A stretch of DNA of 64,000 nucleotides from Erwinia sp. JUb26 (GCF_003751505.1 NZ_RJVB01000007.1:62001-126000); one strand, 5' to 3'. Shown: positions 18,689 to 31,968, numbered from the stretch's first letter. Program-made: numbers and translations. Notes: generated by a model not told the origin, from the letters alone.

Positions 18689-19550
18689 GTTTGCCTCCGC
18701 CGATCAGCGCGGCGCGGTCCAGCACCGGCAGCGGTTTGCCGTGAGTGGATTTATTGGGTCGACACGACCACAGCGTCCGGGTGTAGGGATGCGTGGCGTG
18801 CGGTAAGTCGGCGGCGGGCAGGGTGTCGAGAATATCGCCCTGATACATCACCATCACCCGCTCGCAGTGCTCGGATACCTGTTGTAAGTCGTGGCTGATG
18901 AGCAGCAGGCCCATGTTGCGATCTTCCACCAACTGGCGGATCAGCCCCAGCACCTGATCGCGCATCGCGTGGTCGAGCGCTGAGGTCGGCTCATCGGCAA
19001 TCAGGAAACGCGGTTCGGCAATCAGCGCCATTGCCAGCATCACGCGCTGGCCCATCCCGCCGGAAAGCTGATGCGGATAGCGTTCCATTAGCTGTGCGGG
19101 CTGCGGCAATCCTACCGCTGCCAGGATGTCACAGACCTTCTCTTTAACTTCGCTGCGGCTGAAACGCCCGTGCAGTTTCAGCGGTTCCGCGACCTGCCAG
19201 CCGATGGTGCGCATCGGGTTAAGCGCATATTTCGGATCCTGCATCACCATGCCCAGCTGGCTGCCGCGCAGCTGGCTCCAGCGGCGTTCGCTCAGCGTCA
19301 GTGCGTTTTCACCGGCAATACTCAGCGTGCGCGCCTGCAGGCGCAGAGAAGGGGAGAGCAGGCCCATCAGGCTACGGGCGGTCAGCGATTTTCCGGAACC
19401 GGATTCGCCGACCAGCGCCACGCGCTCGCGGCCAAGGGTAAAGCTGATATTTTTTACCAGCGCCGCGCCGCCGGGGGCCGAAATCGTCAGGCCCTCCGCC
19501 ACAATCGGCGCATCAGCATTAGTCACCATTACGGGTATCCAGTCGGTCAC
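18681..19550 (-). CDS. ABC transporter ATP-binding protein (DppD/OppD type)
   Basis: A 289-residue ATPase. Walker A is GESGSGKS (47-54), the Q-loop segment reads VMQDPKYALNPMRTIG, the signature LSGGMGQRVMLAMALI, Walker B FLIADEPTSALD and the switch ISHD. The C-terminal part (ATHPYTRTLWSCRP) has the start of the oligopeptide-transporter extension. It overlaps the permease gene upstream by 32 bp and the second ATPase gene downstream by 8 bp, the tight packing expected for one transcript. Confidence 0.88.
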   Translation of the reverse strand: MTDWIPVMVTNADAPIVAEGLTISAPGGAALVKNISFTLGRERVALVGESGSGKSLTARSLMGLLSPSLRLQARTLSIAGENALTLSERRWSQLRGSQLGMVMQDPKYALNPMRTIGWQVAEPLKLHGRFSRSEVKEKVCDILAAVGLPQPAQLMERYPHQLSGGMGQRVMLAMALIAEPRFLIADEPTSALDHAMRDQVLGLIRQLVEDRNMGLLLISHDLQQVSEHCERVMVMYQGDILDTLPAADLPHATHPYTRTLWSCRPNKSTHGKPLPVLDRAALIGGGKHD

Positions 19551-20370
19551 GCAGGCCGTCGCCTGTCAGGTTAAAGGCCAGGCTGGCAAATAAAATCGCT
19601 CCGCCGGGAACGGCAGCGACCCACCACTGGTCGAAAATGACTTTACTGCCTTCGGCCACCATCGATCCCCACTCTGCGGTCGGTGGCTGAATGCCCATGC
19701 CGAGGAAGCCCAGGCCGGCGGCTGAAAGAATAATGTCACCGAGGCTCAGCGCCGCGCGTACCACGGCGGTCGGCAGGCACAGCGGCAGAATATGGCCAAA
19801 CATCAGGCGCAGGCCGTTAATGCCCTGCATCCTTGCGGCGGCCAGATAGTCGCTGCGGCGCAGCGCCAGAGTTTCCGCGCGTGCCTGGCGGGCAAACGGC
19901 GGCCAGCTGGTCAGCGCCAGCGCCAGCGCGCCGTTCATCAGTCCCGGGCCCATCATCGCCACCAGCGCCAGCGCAATCACCAGGTTCGGCAGCGAGAGGA
20001 AAATATCGGTAATACGCATCAGCACGCGCTCGCTCCAGCCGCCGAGGTAGCCGGCGCTGATGCCGATTAACATCCCCACCGGGATGGTCAGCACCAGAAT
20101 CAGCGACACCAGCAGCAGCGTCGGGCGCGCGCCGTATATCACGCGGGACAGCAGATCGCGACCAAAGCCGTCGGTGCCCAGCCAGTGGCTGGCGGATGGC
20201 GGCATCAGGCGCACCGCCATTTCCTGCGCGTTCGGATCGTAAGGTGCCAGCAGCGGCGCGAACAGGGCGGCGAAAATCAGTATCCCGACCAGCGTCAGGC
20301 CAACGGTCAGGGTGATATTTCGCCGTTTTTTAAACGGCTTTACCGTTTCGGAATCAAGAGCCTGCGTCAT
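19519..20370 (-). CDS. ABC transporter permease (DppC type)
   Basis: A 283-residue inner-membrane permease with about six helices. The DppC N-terminal region LFAPLLAPYDPNAQ is followed by HWLGTDGFGRDLLSRVIYGARPTLLL, a hallmark of this family. The EAA-type loop (AARMQGINGLRLMFGHILP) that contacts the ATPase lies at about 180-198. It overlaps the DppB-type gene by 4 bp. Together with it, it forms the transmembrane channel. Confidence 0.9.
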   Translation of the reverse strand: MTQALDSETVKPFKKRRNITLTVGLTLVGILIFAALFAPLLAPYDPNAQEMAVRLMPPSASHWLGTDGFGRDLLSRVIYGARPTLLLVSLILVLTIPVGMLIGISAGYLGGWSERVLMRITDIFLSLPNLVIALALVAMMGPGLMNGALALALTSWPPFARQARAETLALRRSDYLAAARMQGINGLRLMFGHILPLCLPTAVVRAALSLGDIILSAAGLGFLGMGIQPPTAEWGSMVAEGSKVIFDQWWVAAVPGGAILFASLAFNLTGDGLRDRLDTRNGD

Positions 20371-21434
20371 CGTGTCCTCGGATCGGTCAGGTAGGTGAGC
20401 GCATCGGCCAGCGCATTGATGACGATAAAGCAGCCGCCAATCAGCAGGGTCGAGCCGAGAATTGCGGGCGTATCAGAGGCAAATAGCGCGGTGGTCATAT
20501 AGCGCCCCACGCCCGGCCAGGCGAACACCGTTTCCGTCAGCACCGAGCCTTCCAGCAGCGTGGCGTAGGAAAGCGCCAGCACCGTAATCAGCGTTCCGCG
20601 CACGTTAGGGAAAATATGCAGCAGCAGAATCCGTCCCCGGCTGGCGCCTTTCGCCCGCGCCAGCGTCACGTACTCTTTGCTGTTCTCTTCCAGTAGCGCC
20701 GCGCGCAGCAGGCGGGTGATGGTCGCCATCGACAGCAGACCCAGCACCACTACCGGTAGCCACAGGTGAGCGATAGCGTTGCGGAACATTTCAGGATCGC
20801 CGGAGAGCAGGCTGTCGATCAGTACCAGCCCGGTTTTTGGCTCCAGGGTATAGATCCAGATATCATCCAGCCGCCCTGGCCCTGCCGACCAGTGCAGTAC
20901 CGCATAGAACAGCAGCAGGCCCAGCAGACCCAGCCAGAAGACCGGGACCGAATAGCCCAGCAGTGAAATCAGACGCGCGACGTTATCCAGCAGGCTGCCC
21001 GGCTTCCATGCCGCCAGCAGCGCCAGAGTAATGCCGAAAACGGCGCCGAAGATCATTGCACAGGTGGCCAGCTCAATCGTTGCCGGAAAAGTGCGCAGCA
21101 GATCGCTGGCCACCGGCTGATTGGTAATGCTGGAGATGCCGAGATCGCCGCGCACCAGGTGTTCCAGATAGTGCCAGAACTGCATCGGCAATGGCTGATC
21201 GAGGCCAAGATCACGCCGCACCTGCGCATAAGTCGATTCGCTGGCGTGATCGCCCGCGATCTGCAGCACCGGATCGACCGGGGAGAGATGGGATAAGCCG
21301 AAGGTAAACACCAGCAGCCCGAGCAGCGTCACCACCAGCGAAATCACCACGCTGAGGGCACCGCTGCTGCGGCGCCAGAACAGCCCGGTACCGCGCTGAC
21401 GCGGTACCGGTTCTTTGGCAGCAGGTTCCGCCAT
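20367..21434 (-). CDS. ABC transporter permease (DppB type)
   Basis: A 355-residue permease of the DppB/OppB type. After a cytoplasmic N-terminus there is a first helix (LSVVISLVVTLLGLLVFTFGL), then the periplasmic family text (VDPVLQIAGDHASESTYAQVRRDLGLDQPLP). The EAA loop is YVTLARAKGASRGRILLLHIFPN, and the family text SVLTETVFAWPGVGRY follows. It abuts the substrate-binding gene with a one-base overlap. The substrate cannot be told from the permease. Confidence 0.9.
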   Translation of the reverse strand: MAEPAAKEPVPRQRGTGLFWRRSSGALSVVISLVVTLLGLLVFTFGLSHLSPVDPVLQIAGDHASESTYAQVRRDLGLDQPLPMQFWHYLEHLVRGDLGISSITNQPVASDLLRTFPATIELATCAMIFGAVFGITLALLAAWKPGSLLDNVARLISLLGYSVPVFWLGLLGLLLFYAVLHWSAGPGRLDDIWIYTLEPKTGLVLIDSLLSGDPEMFRNAIAHLWLPVVVLGLLSMATITRLLRAALLEENSKEYVTLARAKGASRGRILLLHIFPNVRGTLITVLALSYATLLEGSVLTETVFAWPGVGRYMTTALFASDTPAILGSTLLIGGCFIVINALADALTYLTDPRTR

Positions 21435-23002
21435 TATTTACTGACCTGGCTGTAGTAAACCATGTCCGGGTTAATTCCCTGCACGTAGCCTTTCAGGTTG
21501 TCACGCAGGGCAACCAGGTTACGCGCCTGCAGGCCGACCACGTACGGGGAGTTCTGCTGAATTTCACGCTGCATTTTGTGGTACAGCTCCACGCGCTTCG
21601 CCGGATCGCTTTCGGCGGTGGCCGCCAGCGTTTGCTTGCTCAGCTCAGGGATGTGCCAGTTGGAGCGCCATGCCAGCGTTTTACTGCCGTCTTCCGGGTT
21701 ATAGGCGAAGGCGGCGGCGTTGGTGTTCGGATCGAAGTAGTCCGCGCCCCAGGCGTTCAACGTGGCTTCATACTGATGTGCTTTCACTCGGGTGGCGACC
21801 TCGGAGCTGATGCCCGGCAGGACCTCGACCTTCACACCGCCTTTAGCAAAGCTGGCCTGCAGGGCCTGGGCAATATCCAGGTACGGCGGCTGGTTGCTGA
21901 CCGACAGCTTAAAGCTGACGTTTTTCAGCCCGGCTTTCGCCAGAATCGCTTTGGCTTTTTCAGGATCGTAGGTGAACGGATTATCGTTCAGCGAGCCAAG
22001 GAAACCTTCCGGCAGGAACGACTGATGAACCTGGAACTGGCCTTTCAGCAGATCGTTGGCGATGCCTTTATAGTCGAACAGATAGCGTGAGGCTTCCCAC
22101 AGGGCCGGGTTTTTCAGCACCGGATTGGCATCGATATTGAACTGCACGTAGTACAGCGAGGCCATCGGTACCGCGAGGGTTTTCACGCCCGCTTTGTCCT
22201 TGAGTGAGGCGATCTGATCGGCCCCCAGGTTACGCGCGATATCCGCGTCGCCCTGTTCCAGCAGCAGGCGGCGCGCGGCCGGTTCCGGCACGTTTTTGAT
22301 CAGCACATTTTTCAGCTTGGGCGCACCGGCCGGAGAGCTCGGGTTAGCGCTCAGCAGCACCACTTCATGCGGAATATATTTGCGGATTTGATAAGGGCCG
22401 CTGCCCGCGGAGTGCTGGGCCAGCCACTTATTGCCGAAGTCGCCGTTCTTCTCGTTGGCCGACACGGTTTTCTCATCCACGATGGAGGATACCGGGGCGG
22501 CCAGCAGGCTCAGCACGTAGGTCGGGCTGACATCCGCCGTCCAGCTCAGCTGAACGTGCTTGTCATCGATCTTTTTAAGATGCGAGTCGACGTTATCTTT
22601 GGTCCATCCCAGCTGCGCCAGAATGAATGACGGGTCAAGGTTCAGCTTAATCACGCGGGAGAGGGAGAAAATCACGTCTTCCGGGCGCAAAGGGTTGCCG
22701 GACGAGAAGGTGGCTCCGTCGCGCAGGGTAAAGGTCATGCTGCGATTATCGCTACCGGGCTGCCATTCGGTGGCCAGCGTCGGCTTCAGATCGGTCGGGT
22801 TCTGTGGATCGGATTGAACCAGACGCTGATAGAGGTTGGTAAATGCCTGCACGGAGGTCAGTTCGAAGCCGTCTGCCGGATCGAAACTGTTCGCATCATC
22901 AATCGACTGCGCAATGACCAATGTATCAGGAGGGGTCGCCGCGGTTGCGGCAAAGGATGCCGCCAGCGCCAGTGCAATAACTGAAGGGACTGTAAATTTC
23001 AT
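21434..23002 (-). CDS. ABC transporter family-5 substrate-binding protein (first copy)
   Basis: A 522-residue periplasmic binding protein heading the operon. The start (MKFTVPSVIALALAASFAATAA) is placed after an AGGAAA ribosome site; the 19 codons upstream are dismissed. The signal peptide is cleaved near ATA-ATPPD. Family-5 text includes NSFDPADGFELTSVQAF, FTLRDGATFSSGNPLRPEDVIFSLSR and GSGPYQIRKYIPHEVVLLSANP. It is closely related to the last gene of the operon. Likely ligands are short peptides, opines or similar; this is inference from family. Confidence 0.9.
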   Translation of the reverse strand: MKFTVPSVIALALAASFAATAATPPDTLVIAQSIDDANSFDPADGFELTSVQAFTNLYQRLVQSDPQNPTDLKPTLATEWQPGSDNRSMTFTLRDGATFSSGNPLRPEDVIFSLSRVIKLNLDPSFILAQLGWTKDNVDSHLKKIDDKHVQLSWTADVSPTYVLSLLAAPVSSIVDEKTVSANEKNGDFGNKWLAQHSAGSGPYQIRKYIPHEVVLLSANPSSPAGAPKLKNVLIKNVPEPAARRLLLEQGDADIARNLGADQIASLKDKAGVKTLAVPMASLYYVQFNIDANPVLKNPALWEASRYLFDYKGIANDLLKGQFQVHQSFLPEGFLGSLNDNPFTYDPEKAKAILAKAGLKNVSFKLSVSNQPPYLDIAQALQASFAKGGVKVEVLPGISSEVATRVKAHQYEATLNAWGADYFDPNTNAAAFAYNPEDGSKTLAWRSNWHIPELSKQTLAATAESDPAKRVELYHKMQREIQQNSPYVVGLQARNLVALRDNLKGYVQGINPDMVYYSQVSK

Positions 23003-23107
23003 GACGTTTCCTTGCCTTACATTTTTTCGCGAGTGTAAGTGAACAACAGATAAGAGCAATAGTAGATTATTCGCTATCGATATGCGCGAACGTTATAAGG
23101 GGAGTCG

Positions 23108-23123
23108 AAAGGTTATAACCTTT
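23108..23123. promoter_or_regulatory. Perfect 16-bp palindrome upstream of the ABC operon
   Basis: AAAGGTTATAACCTTT is a perfect palindrome 105 bp upstream of the first binding-protein start and 21 bp from the 3' end of the CPBP gene. The position suits an operator for the ABC transporter operon. A related half (AAGGTTA) recurs upstream of the last binding-protein gene near 17984-17990. The regulator is unknown. Confidence 0.45.
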
Positions 23124-23144
23124 GCCTTAGTGCAACCAATGACG

Positions 23145-23801
23145 CTAGCGGCTGAAGGTCAGCCACAGCCAGGGCGCAACGCCGAGCAGGTTATTAAGCA
23201 TATGCAGGAAAATAGGTAACTTCAAACCGCCCGAAACCAGCCGTGCGGCGCAGAGCAGCAGCGACAGCGCAAGCAGCGCGATCAGGGTTTGCAGATGAGC
23301 ATACTGGGTATGGATGGCGGCGAAGGCCAGCGAGGTCAGCAGCGAACAGGCAACCCGCTGGCGCGGCGCCCACAGTAAAAATCCCTGCATTAAATAGCCG
23401 CGAAACAGGATCTCTTCGTACACCGGGGCCAGCAGTACCACGGCCAGCGCGAACAGGATCGAGCTCGTTGCATTGCCGCTAAACTGCCCCCCCGTCCAGC
23501 TCTCTCGCTGCATATAAAAGGCCTGGCTTACCAGCAGCATAATCAGCAGCACGCTGAATACCATGACCTGACGCGGGAAGAGTTTACCGATGTGGATGTC
23601 ACCGTAGTGACGCATGTACCAGCGGAAAAGCGGGATCAGCACGGCAAATTCCAGCGTGCAGAGCACCGGCATCAGCAGGCCGCTGCTGACCAGCATGGCG
23701 TGGTTGGGCAGATATCTCACCAGCAGGGTAACGGCATACCAGATAATCAACATCCCGGCACAGAGCAGGGTTTGGGACACTCTGTCGGGAGCGGTATTCA
23801 T
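23145..23801 (-). CDS. CPBP-family intramembrane metalloprotease
   Basis: A 218-residue polytopic protein with the three CPBP (Abi/CAAX-protease) motifs: EEILFRGYL with the catalytic glutamates and arginine, FAAIHTQYA with the histidine, and HMLNN near the C-terminus. The ATG start (MNTAPDRV) is chosen over an upstream GTG, which would add 18 residues unlike a membrane-protein N-terminus; the ribosome site is weak. Bacterial members serve in bacteriocin self-immunity or membrane-protein processing. The target here is unknown. Confidence 0.82.
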   Translation of the reverse strand: MNTAPDRVSQTLLCAGMLIIWYAVTLLVRYLPNHAMLVSSGLLMPVLCTLEFAVLIPLFRWYMRHYGDIHIGKLFPRQVMVFSVLLIMLLVSQAFYMQRESWTGGQFSGNATSSILFALAVVLLAPVYEEILFRGYLMQGFLLWAPRQRVACSLLTSLAFAAIHTQYAHLQTLIALLALSLLLCAARLVSGGLKLPIFLHMLNNLLGVAPWLWLTFSR

Positions 23802-23943
23802 GGCAACAACCTGTCCTGGAAGGTTTTTTCCGATGTTAACAACTGTTGCGAACACTGTCGAGTTTGGGGTACATCGTGGGAAAAAAGGTGAAGGTGCAGC
23901 GGGAAAAAGTGAATGATGGAGGAGGCGCTCGTGTGCGCAAATG

Positions 23944-23964
23944 CCCCGGAGAAAATCACCGGGG
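23944..23964 (-). terminator. Terminator after the 21-aa protein gene
   Basis: CCCCGG/CCGGGG stem with a 9-base AT-rich loop, just past the small gene on the minus strand, followed by CATTTG. The T tract is short. Confidence 0.5.
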
Positions 23965-23975
23965 CCGGGAGGACG

Positions 23976-24041
23976 TTAGCGGACTCGCACCGCGACCAGC
24001 GTCATGATGACGGCAAAGGTAACAAAGATAGCCAGTTCCAT
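23976..24041 (-). CDS. 21-residue single-pass membrane peptide
   Basis: A 22-codon frame encodes MELAIFVTFAVIMTLVAVRV plus a final Arg: one hydrophobic helix with a basic C-terminal end. The ribosome site AAAGAGGAGA is near-consensus and well spaced (6-7 bases) from the ATG, and a GC-rich hairpin follows the stop. Such very small membrane proteins are frequent in enterobacteria (YohP, YnhF class), but I do not recognise this one. Translation is likely; function is unknown. Confidence 0.6.
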   Translation of the reverse strand: MELAIFVTFAVIMTLVAVRVR

Positions 24042-24228
24042 AAGAATCTCCTCTTTGGGAAAACTCCTAAAATTATAGCTGAAATCTGGCTGTTTTCTGA
24101 GCGATGCGTGCGCAGAGGAGCTAATCGTGCGGGTCAGACAAATGCGCTTTTACCTGCGCATTCGGGCGTTAATCTGTTAATCTTTAACTCAATTTGCCGA
24201 TTATTTACGCGAAAGAGGAGCAGGAACA

Positions 24229-24525
24229 GTGAAACATTATGGAAAAATAGCGTTCGTTGCGGCGTTGATGGCGCTGGCGGGCTGCCAGTCGTCCGGCCAG
24301 AAAAATGCGGCGAATCACCCGGTGGATCCGGAAATGGATCGCTGCGGCGCATCGGAATTACAGCAGTACGTTGGCAAACCGCTCAGCGCGCTGGAAACGC
24401 TGCGTTTCGAAAAGCCGGTACGCGCGATCCCCTACAATTCTGCCGTAACCATGGACTTTAATCTGAATCGCATTAACTTCTCGGGCGATCAGCAGGGCAA
24501 CATAACCCGGGTTTACTGCGGCTGA
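24229..24525 (+). CDS. I78-family peptidase inhibitor lipoprotein
   Basis: A 98-residue protein starting at GTG with AGGAG 8 bases upstream. The lipoprotein signal ends in the lipobox LAGC (Cys19). The mature domain follows the potato-inhibitor-like I78 family: CGASELQQYVGKPLSAL, then IPYNSAVTMDFNLNRINF and the terminal ITRVYCG, with two cysteines likely bridged. Members inhibit serine proteases such as subtilisins or elastases and could protect the periplasm. It converges on the ScsD-like gene. Confidence 0.82.
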   Translation: MKHYGKIAFVAALMALAGCQSSGQKNAANHPVDPEMDRCGASELQQYVGKPLSALETLRFEKPVRAIPYNSAVTMDFNLNRINFSGDQQGNITRVYCG

Positions 24526-24530
24526 CCGAC

Positions 24531-24557
24531 ACTGGCTGGCCGGAAAGGCCAGTCAGT
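24531..24557. terminator. Bidirectional terminator between the I78 and ScsD-like genes
   Basis: ACTG-CTGGCC and GGCCAG-CAGT arms surround a GGAAA loop between two convergent genes; its right end overlaps the stop of the ScsD-like gene. T tracts are lacking, so efficiency is uncertain. Confidence 0.45.
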
Positions 24558-25086
24558 ACTGCCATTTTCTGACCCACCACAGACGCAGCAGCACGCCGGT
24601 GTTGCTGGTCCAGCCACTGCTGGTGCTGACCACTTCTCCTTTTGCCACAAAAATCAGCGTAGGTTTGCTGGTCACCTGCCAGTGGGCCGCAAGGCTGCCG
24701 TTACTGTCGTTGACCACCGGTAGCGTGATGTGATGCCCATCCAGGTAGCGCACAATGCTGATGTCGTTTCCCGACTGACTGGCAACGGTCAGCACGTTGG
24801 TTCGTTTACCGTTGAGCCGGACCATCAGTGGAATGGTGTCGTGGCAGGCCGCGCACCAGCGGTCCCAGAACAACACCAGTAGCGGCTTTTTTTCGCTAAG
24901 TTCCGCGAGGGTCAAATCTCGTCCGTCGATGGTATGCAGTGACCGGCTGGCAAAATCAGCGGGCAGGTCGGGCGCGCGAATGCCATCGACCAGGCGGATA
25001 ATCAGAATAAGGCAAAGAAGAGGCAATAGCAGGTAAAGGCCGACCTTTTTAAAGCGGTTAATAAGTACGATATACCAGTTGTTCAT
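24553..25086 (-). CDS. ScsD/TlpA-like membrane-anchored thioredoxin
   Basis: A 177-residue protein with an N-terminal membrane anchor (VGLYLLLPLLCLILIIRLV) and a periplasmic thioredoxin fold. The redox motif is WCAAC (LFWDRWCAACHDTIP, about residues 77-81), and the cis-proline region is TSKPTLIFV. Similar proteins are ScsD of the copper-tolerance scs cluster and DsbE/TlpA reductases. No scsABC genes are nearby, so it is an orphan member that probably reduces a periplasmic disulphide. Confidence 0.8.
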   Translation of the reverse strand: MNNWYIVLINRFKKVGLYLLLPLLCLILIIRLVDGIRAPDLPADFASRSLHTIDGRDLTLAELSEKKPLLVLFWDRWCAACHDTIPLMVRLNGKRTNVLTVASQSGNDISIVRYLDGHHITLPVVNDSNGSLAAHWQVTSKPTLIFVAKGEVVSTSSGWTSNTGVLLRLWWVRKWQY

Positions 25087-25292
25087 CTGCCATCTCCAGC
25101 CTGCTTTCGGCGCCTATCTTAATGACGCTATGCCGAATAACAATCGTTTGCCGTGTAAACATTCGTATAGGGAATATTCCCCCTACGGGCAGGCGGGTTT
25201 GTGCTGTCATCATCCTGCAACGCGCGGTTGGCAGTATCTGGCTGCACACAACGTGACTTCCTCGTCACTCCAGATATGCAATGCTCGTCTTT

Positions 25293-25317
25293 AACCCGCC
25301 CTGTGCGGGTTTTTTTT
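25293..25317 (+). terminator. Strong intrinsic terminator with no gene before it
   Basis: AACCCGC / GCGGGTT stem with a 4-base loop and a run of eight T. It lies in a 278-bp gap between the starts and ends of two minus-strand genes. A plus-strand transcript ending here, perhaps a small RNA, would contain the hairpin GTGAC-TTCCTC-GTCAC (about 25251-25266) with a pyrimidine-rich loop. No promoter is clear. Confidence 0.6.
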
Positions 25318-25364
25318 CGCGATAAACGTGGTGGTGCAGAGGGGGATTCTGGCGCGTGGTGCGC

Positions 25365-25610
25365 TTATTTGCCGCCGTTAAAAATCTGCGTCAGCAGATT
25401 GCGGTATCCCTGAAGCAGAGCTTCATCGGCTTCCCCTTCAAGGCGGGCGATCACGCTGGCAATGATGGCCTCGTTGCTGGGCGGTTTTCCGTTTTGCATC
25501 AGCTCGATCATGATTGCTTCAAGCAGTTCACTTTCCTTCGGTGCCTGGAAAGCCGGGCTGTTAAAGTAGTCGGTAATTGCGCGGCCTGCGCCCTGTACGT
25601 GATAAGCCAT
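25365..25610 (-). CDS. YcgZ-like connector/biofilm regulatory protein
   Basis: An 81-residue protein. GAGRAITDYFNSP, LLEAIMIELMQNGKP and LLQGYRNLLTQIFNGG line up with SAGAITRYFAKANL, LGEIVTEILKDGRN and HYNALIGLLF of E. coli YcgZ, a member of the ycgZ-ymgABC set that acts through the Rcs phosphorelay on capsule and curli. The GGAGG ribosome site is strong. Here it stands alone, and a YmgB-like gene lies 10 kb to the left. Function is inferred from the family. Confidence 0.65.
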   Translation of the reverse strand: MAYHVQGAGRAITDYFNSPAFQAPKESELLEAIMIELMQNGKPPSNEAIIASVIARLEGEADEALLQGYRNLLTQIFNGGK

Positions 25611-25848
25611 GATAAACCTCCACAGACGCGTCCACTAAAGGGCGAAGCGCCTTCAGTGAATTCATAACCGTTAATGTGAATACGAGAGGGGTGGGCAAGA
25701 ATCGTCCGCTCCCGCTACCTGAAAAAAATGACCGGAGATTCTGTAAACTGTAGAAGTGCAGTGGCGGAATGCCAGTAACACCAGGAAATATTTTTAAGTA
25801 CTCTGAAAAGTTTCCAGGCCGACTGAAGTGGCCCGGAACAGGGGACGT

Positions 25849-26520
25849 TTATCCGGCGTGATAGGTGGTAATCACCTCAAGCGTGCCGTTAATCATAAAC
25901 TGCACGCCCATGCAGACCAGCAGGAAGCCCATCAGGCGTGAGATGGCTTCAATTCCGCCTTTGCCCACCAGACGCATAATCGCCCCGGAGCTGCGCAGGC
26001 AGCCCCACAGGATCAGACTGACGGCAAGAAAGGTCAGCACGGGGGCGACGGTAATCACCCAGGGAGAGAAGGCGGTGCCGCTGTGGATCGTCGACGCGGT
26101 GGAGATAATCATCGCAATCGTACCCGGCCCGGCGGTGCTGGGCATCGCCAACGGAACGAAGGCGATATTGACGCTATTACGCTCGCTCATCTCATCCAGT
26201 TTGTGCTCGGCCTCCATCGAGTGCCCCGCCTGCTGCTGTGGGAACAGCATGCGAAAACCGATAAACGCCACGATCAGGCCTCCGGCGATACGCAGGCCGG
26301 GAATCGAGATACCAAACGTGTCCATCACCACATTACCGGCATAGTAGGCGACGGCCATGATGATAAACACGTAGATCGATGCCTGCCGCGACTGTCGATT
26401 GCGTTCCTGGTAGTTCATATCGCCCGCCAGCCCTAAGAACAGGGCTACGGTCGTCAGTGGATTGGCCAGCGGCAACAGCACGACCAGACCCAGACCCACG
26501 GCCTTAAACAGTTCAAACAT
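25849..26520 (-). CDS. marC: MarC-family integral membrane protein
   Basis: A 223-residue, six-helix protein nearly identical in pattern to E. coli MarC along its length ([30 protein letters not shown] at the N-terminus, [13 protein letters not shown] in the middle, [21 protein letters not shown] near the end). Despite the name, MarC has no proven role in drug resistance. The marRAB genes are not next to it here. The physiological substrate is unknown. Confidence 0.92.
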   Translation of the reverse strand: MFELFKAVGLGLVVLLPLANPLTTVALFLGLAGDMNYQERNRQSRQASIYVFIIMAVAYYAGNVVMDTFGISIPGLRIAGGLIVAFIGFRMLFPQQQAGHSMEAEHKLDEMSERNSVNIAFVPLAMPSTAGPGTIAMIISTASTIHSGTAFSPWVITVAPVLTFLAVSLILWGCLRSSGAIMRLVGKGGIEAISRLMGFLLVCMGVQFMINGTLEVITTYHAG

Positions 26521-26750
26521 TCCGTATTATCCTCGGTGGAACAACGATTTAGTCAATGATAGTACATAATTATCTGTCGACAGGTGAAGGCTGGCGTAAA
26601 CCCGTCAGCGCTTGTCGATAATCTATTACCTGACAGTATTGAAAGCAGTAACACTGTGTATTTAAAAAACAGGTCGTAGAAGATGAAAATATATTTTCAT
26701 AATAATCAGTGAGTTAATCATTGTGGCGGCTTTTTATTTTTTTCCTGCTT

Positions 26751-26950
26751 GTACTGCGCGCGGGGTTATGAGTAAATGCATGCGTTGGTTTTGATACAGA
26801 CCCACGTATGCGAGCAATTTTAGTAAAGCAGTCTGCAGTTAAAGCGTTACATAGCTTATTCCTGACTTCCTTCTTGAGTGCCTCATAGTAATCCCCTGTT
26901 GAAAAACCTTGTGCCCACTGTGGCTTACTACATAATTGAAGGAAAGACTC
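26751..26950 (+). promoter_or_regulatory. Promoter, cold box and long leader of the CspA-family gene
   Basis: The 430-bp gap before the csp gene contains TTGTAC (about 26751-26756) and TAAATG (26775) as possible -35/-10 elements, preceded by an AT-rich block. At 26787-26803, GGTTTTGATACAGACCC closely resembles the cspA cold box (TTTGACGTACAGACC). The implied leader of about 165 nt fits the cold-sensing 5' UTR of cspA-type mRNAs. An AAGGAA ribosome site ends it. The rest of the gap (26521-26750) shows only AT-rich sequence. Confidence 0.65.
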
Positions 26951-27163
26951 ATGTCTAACAAAATGACTGGTTTGGTAAAATGGTTCAACGCTGAGAAAGG
27001 TTTCGGCTTCATCTCCCCAACCGACGGCAGCAAAGACGTTTTCGTACACTTCTCTGCAATTCAGAACGGCGGCTTCAAGACGCTGGAAGAAGGCCAGAAA
27101 GTAGAGTTCACTATCGAAAACGGCCAGAAAGGCCCAGCAGCTGCTAACGTAACTGCGCTGTAA
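26951..27163 (+). CDS. CspA-family cold-shock protein
   Basis: A 70-residue cold-shock domain: a five-strand OB fold with RNP1 KGFGFIS (about 16-22) and RNP2 VFVHFS (about 30-35). The N-terminus [23 protein letters not shown] is closest to E. coli CspA/CspB/CspG rather than CspC/E. The start is at AAGGAAAGACTC-ATG. It binds single-stranded RNA and DNA and melts secondary structure. The cold-box leader suggests cold induction. Which cspA paralogue it is cannot be decided. Confidence 0.93.
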   Translation: MSNKMTGLVKWFNAEKGFGFISPTDGSKDVFVHFSAIQNGGFKTLEEGQKVEFTIENGQKGPAAANVTAL

Positions 27164-27216
27164 GATAGTCACTCTTTTCATTCGCTCGGCGTTTAACGTC
27201 TGAGATGATGAAAGTT

Positions 27217-27243
27217 AAAAAACCCGCTTCGGCGGGTTTTTTG
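27217..27243 (+). terminator. Terminator of the cold-shock gene
   Basis: AAAAAACCCGC / GCGGGTTTTTT with a TTCG tetraloop: a classic strong, bidirectional intrinsic terminator 54 bp past the stop. Confidence 0.92.
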
Positions 27244-27381
27244 CTTTTTCAGAGCGGAAGCACTGCCGCTGTTAGTAGATAATTCTGAAGTGGTGTTGAT
27301 TACCTTATTTGCCCGCACGCCGCCGCTGACAGTTGGTACACTTGTCGCCCGTTATATCTTATAAGGCCGCTGCACAGTCCG

Positions 27382-31705
<4,324 letters not shown>

Positions 31706-31968
31706 GGCGTGAATTAGCGTGGTTGTAAAGTGGAAATCCTGTGTAATGCGAGGCGGATCGCGGCAATTTCACGTGAAGAACGCGGATGACTTCCGCTGCC
31801 AGAGCAGGGTTGTGCGAGGAAATTAACAGTAAATCGTTAAGCGCGGTTACGGCGAGTAAAAAGCGCCGCTAACCGGATTATTCTGCATTGTGAGCGGCCC
31901 AGGCCGCGCTTACTATCGCGGGAGAAATGAGGAGGGCATCCTCATATTGTGACCCGTGAGGTTTTAAC

